A DNA stretch of 64,000 nt from Streptomyces glomeratus (lineage in GTDB: Bacteria > Actinomycetota > Actinomycetes > Streptomycetales > Streptomycetaceae), in NCBI RefSeq assembly GCF_021462825.1, contig NZ_JAKEEB010000018.1, positions 1 through 64,000 of the forward strand, written 5' to 3'. The position numbers and the translations under genes are program-made. Positions 1 through 7,775 of the stretch are shown here, piece after piece (the stretch's first letter is position 1; the number at the start of each line of letters is the position of its first letter). The notes beneath the pieces were generated by a model. That model saw only the letters and a list, made by a program, of their open reading frames with translations. It ran no database searches and was not told where the DNA came from.

Positions 1-174
1 AACAGCTTGAAGGGCGTCAGCTCCCGGTACCTGCGCGCCGAGTACACCGGCCGTATCAACCGCATCGGCATCGGCTCTGTGTTCTGGTCCCGCTCCTACT
101 TCGCCGGATCGTGCGGCGGCGCACCGCTCAGCATCGTCCGCCAGTACATCGAAGGCCAGAAGCAGCCCACCTGA
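1..174 (+). mobile_element. IS200/IS605 TnpA transposase, C-terminal 57 residues (cut by window edge)
   Basis: Frame 1 reads from the window edge to TGA at 172-174. The 57 residues are the C-terminal end of a Y1 (HUH) single-strand transposase of the IS200/IS605 type: the motif YFAGSCGGAPLSIVRQYIEG is diagnostic of that tail. The catalytic HUH and Tyr residues lie outside the window, so whether the element is complete cannot be judged. A second copy of this tail, from a different element, occurs on the minus strand at 51491-51616. Confidence 0.88.
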
Positions 175-276
175 CCCTCACCGAGGAGGCGCAGCGAACT
201 CCGGCGCTGCGCGCCTCCGGTCCAAGAACGCGTTTCCCTCCCCGGCTGAAGCCGGGGATACCCACCCAAGATCAGG
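175..276 (+). mobile_element. IS200/IS605 right end with stem-loop
   Basis: Directly downstream of the TnpA stop there is an imperfect palindrome near 187-216 and a compact stem-loop at 240-257 (arms CCCCGGCT / AGCCGGGG), followed by CCCACCCAAGATCAGG. Subterminal hairpins just inside the right end are how IS200/IS605 ends are recognised. The exact cleavage point is not determinable here; it is probably near 275. Confidence 0.6.
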
Positions 277-321
277 GATGGAATCCAACGTCTGCCGTCG
301 AAATGGCGCGGCCGGGGCGGC

Positions 322-1380
322 TCACGACATGCCGTCCACCTCGCGGACGAGTTCGATCGCCCTCCCCAGAGTGGTGAGCCGGGCTTCCAGTGTCTGCCCG
401 GCCGGGTAGAGGCGCACGGTGTCCACACCGGCGTCGCGCCACACCTTCAGCCGCCGGCGCACCATGGGCTCCGTACCGATCAGCGTCGTGCCCAACACCA
501 TCTCGTCGGTCACGAGGCCGGCCGCGCCGTCCCGGTCACCGCACTGCCAGCGCGCACGGATTTCGGCGGCGACCTCGGCCCAGCCCTGGCGGCTGTAGGC
601 GTTGTTGTAGAAGTTGGTGGACGCCGTTCCCATGCCGCCCAGGCTGAAGGCCAGTTCCTTCTTCCGTGCGGCGGTCATCTCGCCGAGCGCGTCCTCGTCG
701 GGAGCGAAGGCGACCTCGGCGCCCTGGCAGATGTCGAGGTCCGCCCGGGTGCGCCCGCTGCGGGCCAGACCGTTGTCCAGGTGGGCGAAGTAGGCGCCGG
801 CCGCGCCTTCCGGTACGAAGCTGGTACCCAGCCAGCCGTCGGCGACCTCCCCGGTCAGTTGCAGCATGGCCGGTGACAGTGCGGCCAGATAGACGGGGAC
901 CTCGTGCTCGGCCCGCATCGACAGCCGCATCGGGACGCCGCCACCGCCGGGCAGTGGAATCTGGAACTCCGATCCGGAGTACGAGAGTTTGCCGCCCTCG
1001 AGTACCTGTCGCACGATCTCCACCGTCTCACGCATGCGCCTCAACGGACGGGCGAACGGGACCCCGTGCAGGCCCTCGATCACCTGGGGACCGGAAGCCC
1101 CGAGGCCGAGCAGGAAACGGCCGCCGGACAGATTGGACAAGGTGATCGCGGTCTGCGCCACGGCCGCCGGGGTGCGCGTGCCGACCTGCATGACGCCGGA
1201 TCCCAGCAGCATGCGGTCGGTGAGAGCGGCGTAGTAGCCCAGCGCGGAGGGCGCGTCGGAGCCCCACGCTTCGGCAACCCAGCAGATGTCCAGGCCCAGC
1301 TTCTCGGCCTCGACGACGAATGCGGCCTGCTGAGACCACGGTTCGCCGCCGGACGCCTCGATGGTTGTGGCAGTGCGCAT
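322..1380 (-). CDS. LLM-class (probably F420-dependent) oxidoreductase
   Basis: A 352-residue luciferase-like monooxygenase-fold protein. Family features seen are the early WVAEAWGSDA segment, the GSGVMQVGTRTPAAVAQTA strand-turn and the LGLGASGPQVIEGLHGVPF stretch that shapes the cofactor pocket. In actinobacteria this class usually binds coenzyme F420, so that cofactor is inferred. The ATG start at 1380 was chosen because the upstream SRPBCC gene ends in TGATG, a one-base overlap typical of translational coupling; the longer open frame upstream is antisense shadow. It forms an operon with the SRPBCC gene and lies downstream of an HxlR regulator. The substrate is unknown. Confidence 0.85.
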   Translation of the reverse strand: MRTATTIEASGGEPWSQQAAFVVEAEKLGLDICWVAEAWGSDAPSALGYYAALTDRMLLGSGVMQVGTRTPAAVAQTAITLSNLSGGRFLLGLGASGPQVIEGLHGVPFARPLRRMRETVEIVRQVLEGGKLSYSGSEFQIPLPGGGGVPMRLSMRAEHEVPVYLAALSPAMLQLTGEVADGWLGTSFVPEGAAGAYFAHLDNGLARSGRTRADLDICQGAEVAFAPDEDALGEMTAARKKELAFSLGGMGTASTNFYNNAYSRQGWAEVAAEIRARWQCGDRDGAAGLVTDEMVLGTTLIGTEPMVRRRLKVWRDAGVDTVRLYPAGQTLEARLTTLGRAIELVREVDGMS

Positions 1381-1922
1381 CAGGCCTCCGCCCTCTCCTT
1401 GATCTTCTCCAGAGTCGAGGCGATGGCGCGCTCGAACTCGCGCAGCCGCACGAACACGATCTTCTGTTCCCTTTCCGGCATCCGGTCGATGGCCACCGAC
1501 AGACCGGAGCGGCCGGGGCCCAGTTGCATCCACTCCGACAGTTCGGTTCCCCCGTCCTTGGGTTCGAGCCGGAAGCGCCAGATCGCGGATGGGTTGGCCG
1601 GGTCCTCCACCGCCCAGGCGAGCACCAGCCCCGGCTCGTACTCGACGATGTGCGAGGTCGTCTCCCACTCCCCGAACGCCTCGTGCCTGCTGCGGCCGAG
1701 GAATCTGGCGCCCACGGCGGGAGCGGCCGCACCATCGAGCCATTCGACCGACTGCAGTTCGTCGCTCAGGCCCGGCATCAGCGTGATGTCGCAGACCAAG
1801 GCCCACACCCGCTCCGGCGGTGCGTCGATCCAGGTCCGCACTTCAAGGGTGGGTTTGTCCGCGTAGCGCGCACCCGTCCACTCCACGTCAGCCAACTCCT
1901 CCGCACCGAGGGATCTGACCAC
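1380..1922 (-). CDS. SRPBCC (START/Bet v1-like) family protein
   Basis: A 180-residue protein with the SRPBCC pattern: an early IDAPPERVWALVCDI strand-helix motif, central beta strands (ARFLGRSRH, WRFRLEPKDGGTELSEW) and a long C-terminal helix. These proteins bind hydrophobic ligands in a cavity and often act as aromatase/cyclase-like or lipid-binding partners. It is translationally coupled to the LLM oxidoreductase downstream, so a joint role on one small hydrophobic substrate is plausible but inferred. The GTG start at 1922 lies very close to a TTGACA promoter, so an internal start is possible. Confidence 0.8.
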   Translation of the reverse strand: MVRSLGAEELADVEWTGARYADKPTLEVRTWIDAPPERVWALVCDITLMPGLSDELQSVEWLDGAAAPAVGARFLGRSRHEAFGEWETTSHIVEYEPGLVLAWAVEDPANPSAIWRFRLEPKDGGTELSEWMQLGPGRSGLSVAIDRMPEREQKIVFVRLREFERAIASTLEKIKERAEA

Positions 1923-1923
1923 C

Positions 1924-1952
1924 AGAGTTGCTTTACGAGACTAACCTGTCAA
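1924..1952 (-). promoter_or_regulatory. Promoter/possible HxlR operator before SRPBCC-LLM operon
   Basis: On the minus strand TTGACA (1952-1947) is followed after 17 bases by AACTCT (1929-1924). A loose dyad, GTT...AAC at 1927-1945, overlaps the spacer and -10, the usual place for an HxlR-family operator. The regulator gene lies immediately upstream. This is sequence inspection only. Confidence 0.35.
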
Positions 1953-1973
1953 GGGACCGCGCGCCCGGGGCGC

Positions 1974-2474
1974 TCAGGCCGTGCCGAAGCGCCGCTGCAC
2001 ATCCGGCCGGCGTTTCAGCCGCTCCGGGTAGCCGGGCCCCATCCGCATCGAGGTCTCCCCGGCCTCCAGCGGCTGGTGGCACGCGGCGCACACCACCTCG
2101 GCCTGGGTGTCGTGGCCGCACCTGTCGTGGTGGAGCACCACGGGGACGCCCTCCGCGCCCGCCAGCCACCGGTCACCCCAGCGGGACATGGCGGCCAGCA
2201 CGCCGAAGAGGTCCCGCCCCTTCTCCGTCAGCAGATACTCGTAGCGCCGCGGATCGCTCCGGTAGAGCCGCTTCTCCATGACTCCCTCGTCCACCAGGCG
2301 GTGCAGCCGGTCGGTCAGGGTGTTGCGGGCGATCCCCAGCTCCTGCTGGAACTCGTCGAAGCGACGGATGCCGTAGAAGGCCTCACGCAGGACCAGGGGA
2401 GTCCAGGAGTCACCCAGCAAGTCGATGGTCCGGGCGATGGAACAGGGCCAGGCGGAGAACGACGTCCGTTTCAT
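1974..2474 (-). CDS. HxlR-family winged-helix transcriptional regulator
   Basis: A 166-residue protein with the full HxlR wHTH domain in residues 8-105: CSIARTIDLLGDSWTPLVLR, then the recognition segment RFDEFQQELGIARNTLTDRL and the wing YRSDPRRYEYLLTEKGRDL. The Cys near residue 11 is the conserved redox/thiol-sensing position of many HxlR proteins. The C-terminal 60 residues add CGHD...CAACH, a possible metal site. It lies upstream of, and in line with, the SRPBCC-LLM pair, which it probably controls. Confidence 0.88.
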   Translation of the reverse strand: MKRTSFSAWPCSIARTIDLLGDSWTPLVLREAFYGIRRFDEFQQELGIARNTLTDRLHRLVDEGVMEKRLYRSDPRRYEYLLTEKGRDLFGVLAAMSRWGDRWLAGAEGVPVVLHHDRCGHDTQAEVVCAACHQPLEAGETSMRMGPGYPERLKRRPDVQRRFGTA

Positions 2475-2639
2475 ACCCTCAGCCTACCCAGTATCACAAA
2501 AAAACCCAGCAGGTGAGTGGGGGTAAGCAGGCAACCAGTGCACCGGCCTGCGACCTCCCGCGGGCCCGGAGCCCGGCCGGAGCGGGTACGCCCTTTCGAG
2601 TGCCTGGGCGCGACGCATCGCCCGTCGTCCGTCTCCCGG

Positions 2640-2971
2640 GCGATCGCGTACGGAGGATGGCATGCGGCCAGCCGGGGCCCAACGCCACCACGTTCACCCT
2701 GCCCGCCGAGGTGTTTCCCTCCGAGATGCGCGCGGCAGGACACGGGTTCGCCGCAGGCTGCGGCAAACTCGGAGCGGCTCTGGGAACCTTCCTCTTCCCC
2801 GTACTGCTCGCGGGCATCGGCGAGGCCGCACTGCTCTACGCGGTGGCCGGGGCCTGTGCGTGCGGATTCCTCGTCACTTTCGCCTTCCGCGTCGAGACAC
2901 GCGGCCATTCGCTCGACGAACTCTCCGGCGCCCAAGCCATCGCACTCGCCCCCCGCATCACCCCGCCCTGA
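2640..2971 (+). pseudogene. MFS transporter C-terminal remnant
   Basis: Only the last roughly 100 residues of a sugar/phosphate-type MFS permease are present. The segment PGPNATTFTLPAEVFPSEMR followed by GHGFAAGCGKLGAALGTFLF matches the cytoplasmic loop and helices 10-12 of the phosphate:H+ symporter-like group, ending in ETRGHSLDEL. The N-terminal helices 1-9 are absent and the upstream frame has no transporter character, so this is a truncated gene. Confidence 0.75.
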
Positions 2972-3090
2972 CGTCCGGACCGGCATGGGGCCTGCGGCTG
3001 GTGTGCGGCCCGCCGGCGGACAGCGCCGGCCGCTTCCGGAGCCTTACGATCGCCGGGTACGCCCCGACGCGGTGGCGGTGCCGCCGGCCG

Positions 3091-3582
3091 TCACGGGTGC
3101 CCGCCGCCCCCGGCGTCCCACAGGGCCATACGGGCGGTGACGCGTTTGCCGGGCGATTCCCGCCGCGCCTCGAACCCCTCGGCGAGGGCCATCACGATCT
3201 CCAGGCCGTGCTGGCCCACTCTTCCCGGATCCGCCGCCCTGGCCACCGGCAGCACCGGGTCGCTGTCCCACACCGTCACCTCCACCATGGCGCCGACGAC
3301 GCACAGCTCCAGCCAAGCGGGCCCGGGAGCGTACTTGCGGGCGTTGGTGACCAGCTCGCTGACCACGAGCTGGGTGAGGTCCATCGCCCGGGCCGACACC
3401 GGAAGCCCGTGCTCTGCCTGGAGCCGGGCCAGGAAGGCTCCGGTGAGGTGCCGGGCGTCGGCGATGCACGCACCGCCGCCGTCCAGCGCGATCATGATCT
3501 GTGTCTGGCCGTCCACCGGCCTCGTGCGGCTCTCGCCGCGCGGAAATGGATGCATCCGGACCGCCTCTGCCACCCCGTTCAC
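3091..3582 (-). CDS. RsbW-like anti-sigma/ATP-binding (HATPase_c) regulatory kinase
   Basis: A 163-residue single-domain GHKL ATPase of the Streptomyces RsbW type. The N box is visible as QLVVSELVTNARKYA and the G1-type ATP lid region as VWDSDPVLPVARAADPGRVGQHGLEIV. Such proteins bind sigma factors or anti-anti-sigma factors and are counteracted by SpoIIE/PP2C phosphatases, one of which lies at 5.57-7.64 kb. ATG 3555 (residue 10) is an alternative start. No partner STAS protein is seen in the window. Confidence 0.8.
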   Translation of the reverse strand: MNGVAEAVRMHPFPRGESRTRPVDGQTQIMIALDGGGACIADARHLTGAFLARLQAEHGLPVSARAMDLTQLVVSELVTNARKYAPGPAWLELCVVGAMVEVTVWDSDPVLPVARAADPGRVGQHGLEIVMALAEGFEARRESPGKRVTARMALWDAGGGGHP

Positions 3583-3792
3583 ACCCAGCGCCTACCCCCG
3601 GACGGGCCACCCACGCCACACAGGTCCGAACGATCCTCGGGACTCCTCACGCCAACGTCGCGATTCAGAAGCCCCACCTCTGAATCCCATGAAAGGGAGC
3701 TGTTGGACTTCAGGATCACGTAGAGGCAGTGTGGGTATGTCCCCTGTCTTCCGGCGGGGCCACCTCTCACCGAACCATCCGGAGATCATCCG

Positions 3793-4836
3793 ATGAACCA
3801 CGTCGCGGATCCTGAGCGTTACAACGGCACCATGCGCTACCGCCGCAGCGGGCGCTCAGGGCTCGACCTTCCCGTCCTGTCCCTCGGTTACTGGCACAAC
3901 TTCGGGGACGACAGGCCGTTCGAGACGCAGCGCGAGGTCGCCCTGCGCGCCTTCGACCTCGGGATCACCCACCACGACCTCGCCAACAACTACGGTCCGC
4001 CCTACGGCTCCGCGGAAATCAACTTCGGGCGCCTGATGAAGCAGGACCTCGCGCCGTACCGGGACGAGCTGGTGATCTCCACCAAGGCCGGCTGGGACAT
4101 GTGGCCCGGCCCGTACGGCCAGGGCGGCGGCTCACGGAAGTACGTCCTCGCCTCGCTCGACCAGTCGCTGAGCCGCATGGGTCTGGAGTACGTGGACATC
4201 TTCTACTCCCACCGACTCGACGCCACCACTCCCCTCGAGGAGACGATGGGCGCGCTCGACACCGCCGTCCGCCAGGGCAAGGCCCTCTACGTCGGTATCT
4301 CCTCCTACGACACGCAGCGCAGCCGTGAGGCGGCCGCCATCCTCCGGGAGCTGGGCACGCCGCTCCTCATCCACCAGCCGTCGTACAGCATGCTCAACCG
4401 CTGGATCGAGACCGAGGGCCTGCTCGACGCGGCTCAGGAGGACGGTTTCGGCATCATCGGTTTCACGGCGCTCGCCCAGGGACTGCTCACCGGTCGCTAC
4501 CTCGACGGCATCCCCGAGGGTTCGCGTGCCGCGCAGGGCACGTCGTTCGACACGGCATGGCTGTCGGACGACATGCTGCACAGGCTGCGCGCCCTCAACG
4601 ACATCGCGGCGCGCCGTGGGCAGACCCTGGCTCAGATGGCCCTCGCCTGGGCCCTGCGCGACCAACGCGTCACCTCGCTCGTCGTCGGCGCCTCCCGCAC
4701 CGAACAGCTGGAGCAGAACGTCGCCGCGCTGGAGAACCTCGACTTCAGCAGCGAGGAACTGGCCGAGATCGACAAGTACGCCGCCGACAGCGGCGTGGAC
4801 CTGTGGCAGGACGCCCGTCTGGGAAACGTCCGCTGA
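3793..4836 (+). CDS. Aldo/keto reductase, YghZ/Gpr type (L-glyceraldehyde-3-phosphate reductase-like)
   Basis: A 347-residue (alpha/beta)8 NADPH-dependent reductase. Features of the MgrA/YghZ subgroup are present: MRYRRSGRSGLDLPVLSLG at the start, DLANNYGPPYGSAE with the catalytic Tyr, VISTKAGWDMWPGPYG, and the terminal SSLVVGASRTEQLEQN cofactor-binding segment. The ATG at 3793 has GGAG eight bases upstream. It stands alone, with a hairpin terminator at 4862-4891. By family it detoxifies aldehydes such as methylglyoxal or L-G3P; the substrate here is inferred. Confidence 0.9.
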   Translation: MNHVADPERYNGTMRYRRSGRSGLDLPVLSLGYWHNFGDDRPFETQREVALRAFDLGITHHDLANNYGPPYGSAEINFGRLMKQDLAPYRDELVISTKAGWDMWPGPYGQGGGSRKYVLASLDQSLSRMGLEYVDIFYSHRLDATTPLEETMGALDTAVRQGKALYVGISSYDTQRSREAAAILRELGTPLLIHQPSYSMLNRWIETEGLLDAAQEDGFGIIGFTALAQGLLTGRYLDGIPEGSRAAQGTSFDTAWLSDDMLHRLRALNDIAARRGQTLAQMALAWALRDQRVTSLVVGASRTEQLEQNVAALENLDFSSEELAEIDKYAADSGVDLWQDARLGNVR

Positions 4837-4861
4837 CCGTCCTCGGTACTTCACCGGCCGT

Positions 4862-4891
4862 GGTCGGGCCGCCGACGGCGGCGGCCCGACC
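4862..4891. terminator. Hairpin terminator between convergent genes
   Basis: Perfect 12-bp arms GGTCGGGCCGCC / GGCGGCCCGACC with a 6-base loop lie 26 bases after the aldo/keto reductase stop and before the convergent gene ending at 5019. There is no T-run, as is usual in Streptomyces. Confidence 0.65.
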
Positions 4892-5018
4892 GGCCACCGT
4901 CGCCTGACCACCGGGCCACCGAGTCGGTGATCTCCGTGGGGCCACCGCCGTCCGCTGTGGACCCGCTCAGCGGTGACGGCGCGGCCGGACAGGCCCGGCG
5001 TGCGGCTCCCCTCGTGCG

Positions 5019-5447
5019 TCAGATCCGCCCGCCGGTGAGCCGGGTGAGGGGGCCCTGGGGGCGGTTCCCCGCGCGGCGGCCCACCGCATACGACGCGGCG
5101 CTCAGCGCCGTCAGACCGGCGCCGACGCCCGCGGCGACGAGCTTACGGTGGGCGATGACCGTCCAGGCGGTCTTGGCGGTGGCCGCGACCTGGCCCGAGG
5201 AGGCGATGATCGCCTGGCGGCCCGCTTCCACGCCCCTGGCCGCGGCGTGCACGGCTCCGGTCGCCGACTCGGCCGAGCGCTCCACACCGGACTTGGCCGC
5301 TGACACCGCGTCATCCGTACCGGCGGCGGCGCTCTTCGCGGCCCGCGAGGCAGGAGCGGTCGCCTTGCTCGCGGTCCGCTTGGCCTTGGCCGCGGGCGTC
5401 CGCTCGGTCTCGGTCTTCCGATGCGTTCCATTGTTCTGTTCAGTCAT
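5019..5447 (-). CDS. Lys/Ala-rich hypothetical protein with C-terminal hydrophobic segment
   Basis: About 142 residues from ATG 5447 (ATG 5453 also possible). The first half is low complexity, rich in Lys, Ala, Ser and Thr and reminiscent of histone H1 tails. The second half holds an Ala-rich amphipathic stretch and a hydrophobic segment (LVAAGVGAGLTALSAASYAVG) before a basic end. This could be a nucleoid- or membrane-associated structural protein. No enzymatic motif is seen, and the function is unknown. Confidence 0.6.
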   Translation of the reverse strand: MTEQNNGTHRKTETERTPAAKAKRTASKATAPASRAAKSAAAGTDDAVSAAKSGVERSAESATGAVHAAARGVEAGRQAIIASSGQVAATAKTAWTVIAHRKLVAAGVGAGLTALSAASYAVGRRAGNRPQGPLTRLTGGRI

Positions 5448-5567
5448 GGGCATCGCGTTACCGCTCGCACCCACGGCAAACACTTCCGGCCGAGCAGTGC
5501 CCGACCGGTGGCCGGCCGATCCGCGATCCGCGAGCGTGCCCGGGACTTCGGGACTCACATCACGGGC

Positions 5568-7640
5568 TCAGGCCCGGGCTCGGGCGATGAGCAGGGCGAC
5601 ATCGTCGGAGCCGTACGGAGGCCGCAGCATCGCCAGAAGCCGGTCGCAGGTCTCCTCCAAGCCATGCTGCTGGGTGGCGGAGAGGGCGGCGAGCAGGATG
5701 TCCAGACGGACGTCGATGGGGTCGCTCCGCGTTTCGACCAGACCGTCGCTGTAGAGGGCGAGCTGGTCACCGGGACGGAAGGCGATGGTGGTGGTGTCGA
5801 AGGGGACGCCTCCCACGCCCAGTGGCACCCCGGCGGGCAGGTTGAGCAGCCGCGCCGGATGACCCGAACGCATCAGGGCCGGCGGCAGATGGCCGGCGAG
5901 GGAGACGTCGCACTGACCGCGATGGGGATCGTAGACGCAGTAGATGCAGGTGGTGATGGCCTGTCCGATGCCCTCGCTCAGGTGATCGAGATGGCAGAGG
6001 GCCTCGGCGGGGGGCAGGTCGAGCTCGGCGAAGGCACGTGTCGCGCTTCGGAGTTGGCCCATGGTGGCCGCGGCGTTGATGCCGCTTCCCATCACATCCC
6101 CGACGACCAGGGCGGTCTTGTCCCCACGCAGAGGTATGGCGTCGAACCAGTCACCGCCGATCTCGCTGGTGGCGCCCGCCGGCTCGTAACGCCAGGCGAC
6201 CTCCAGGCCCGGCCGGGTCGAGGGGAGTTCGGGAAGCAGACTGCGTTGCAGGGTGAGGGCCGCGTGGCGCTGGGTCTGGTATCCGCGGGCGTTGTCGATG
6301 CAGACGGCGGCGCGGGAGGCCAGCTCGCAGGCGAGGAACACATCGTCCTCGTCGAAGGGGGCCGGGTGCTGCGTGCGTGTGAGGGCGAGGGCGCCGAGGA
6401 CTTCGCCCCGGGCCACCAGGGGCACGGCCAGGTAGGAGTGCAGCCCGGCCGCCGCGAGAACGGCGGCGGCGCTTTCGTGGTGTGCGATGCGCGGCAGATC
6501 CGCGGGCGTGGTGTGTGACACCTGAACCGGTCGGCGGGTGTGCACGCATCGTGTGATCAGGTGTTCGCTGTCGTAGGTGGTGACCGTCCCGGGCGGGTCG
6601 TCCGCGTGGAAGGCCTCTGCGGGGCGGGCCGCGCTGACGGCGAGGACACGGAAGCCGGCCGGGCCCGTGGACGGCGCGGCCCGGCCGGCGAGAGCGCTGT
6701 CGAGCACGTTCACCGCGGCCACATCGGCGAGGACCGGTACGACCACGTCGGCGAGCTCGCGCGCCGTCGTCTCCAGGTCGAGGGTGGTTCCCACGGACGC
6801 CGACGCGCTCGCGATCAGGGCCAGGTGCTGCCGGGCCTGGGCCGCCTCGGTGGCCGCACGGTAACGCTCGGTGATGTCGATGACGGAGAAGGCGAGGCCG
6901 AGCACCCGCCCGCCCTGGTCCTCCAGCCGGTGGTACGAGACGGACCAGGCGTGCTCGTGCTCCGGGTCGACGGGGGGACGGCAGACGACCTGGCGGTCGA
7001 CGACCGGCTCACCGGTTTCCAGTACGCGAAGGAGACGCTCCTCGGCGGTCGGGACGTCGAGGAAGGACAGGGCCTCGCCGACCGGCCTGCCGAGGTACTC
7101 GGCGGCGGACAGGCCCACGATGCGCTCCAGTGCCGGGTTCACGGTCAGAAAGCGCAGCTTCGCGTCCAGCACGGCCAGCCCGATCGGGGACTGGGAGACC
7201 AGGCGTGTGGACAGCGCGACGTCCCGTTCGACCCGCGCGACGGTCGCCTGGTCGGCGGCGAGGCCCAGCGCAAAGGTCTCGCCGAGCTCGTCCAGCAGCC
7301 GCATGTTGCGGAACTCCACCAGGCGGGTGCTGCCGTCCTTGTGCCGGATCGGGAAGGCCCCGGCCCAGTCGGCGCCGGACTCCATGACCTCGGCGAACAG
7401 CCGGATCACCTCGTCCCAGTGTTCCTCGTGGACCAACAGCCGCGCGGCGAACCGGCCCAGCGCCTCGCCCGCCGTGTAACCGAACAATTCCTCAGCGTGA
7501 GGGCTCCAGAAGACCACCCGGCCTTCCGAGTCCAGCACCACCGCGGCCACGCTGAGCAGGTCGAGGAGGCCACTGGGCGGCGCCGCGGGATCGACCGGTT
7601 CCGGGCGTCTCAAGGGCCGGGAGGAGTCCGTCGTCCCCAT
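5568..7640 (-). CDS. PAS-PAS-GAF-SpoIIE (PP2C) sensor phosphatase
   Basis: A 690-residue cytoplasmic multidomain phosphatase. Domains in order are PAS 1 (about 25-130, VVLDSEGRVVFWSPHAEELF), PAS 2 (about 150-270, LAVLDAKLRFLTVNPALERI), GAF (about 285-455) and SpoIIE/PP2C (about 475-690, starting LQRSLLPELPSTRPGLEVAW, with metal-binding EIGGDWFDAIPL and VVGDVMGSGINAA). This family dephosphorylates anti-anti-sigma factors in partner-switching circuits, opposing RsbW-like kinases such as the one at 3.1 kb. ATG 7640 has GGGGAT upstream. Confidence 0.9.
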   Translation of the reverse strand: MGTTDSSRPLRRPEPVDPAAPPSGLLDLLSVAAVVLDSEGRVVFWSPHAEELFGYTAGEALGRFAARLLVHEEHWDEVIRLFAEVMESGADWAGAFPIRHKDGSTRLVEFRNMRLLDELGETFALGLAADQATVARVERDVALSTRLVSQSPIGLAVLDAKLRFLTVNPALERIVGLSAAEYLGRPVGEALSFLDVPTAEERLLRVLETGEPVVDRQVVCRPPVDPEHEHAWSVSYHRLEDQGGRVLGLAFSVIDITERYRAATEAAQARQHLALIASASASVGTTLDLETTARELADVVVPVLADVAAVNVLDSALAGRAAPSTGPAGFRVLAVSAARPAEAFHADDPPGTVTTYDSEHLITRCVHTRRPVQVSHTTPADLPRIAHHESAAAVLAAAGLHSYLAVPLVARGEVLGALALTRTQHPAPFDEDDVFLACELASRAAVCIDNARGYQTQRHAALTLQRSLLPELPSTRPGLEVAWRYEPAGATSEIGGDWFDAIPLRGDKTALVVGDVMGSGINAAATMGQLRSATRAFAELDLPPAEALCHLDHLSEGIGQAITTCIYCVYDPHRGQCDVSLAGHLPPALMRSGHPARLLNLPAGVPLGVGGVPFDTTTIAFRPGDQLALYSDGLVETRSDPIDVRLDILLAALSATQQHGLEETCDRLLAMLRPPYGSDDVALLIARARA

Positions 7641-7775
7641 GCACGATCCCCTTTTCCAGTACGTCGCGGCCCAGGTAGTCCCCGGTGGCCGCTTTGCCTC
7701 CTTCCATAGTCGTCGCAATCCAACGCGGCACACCTGGGGCGGCCTGCCGGCCCTGTCCGCCGTGCTCCACGGATG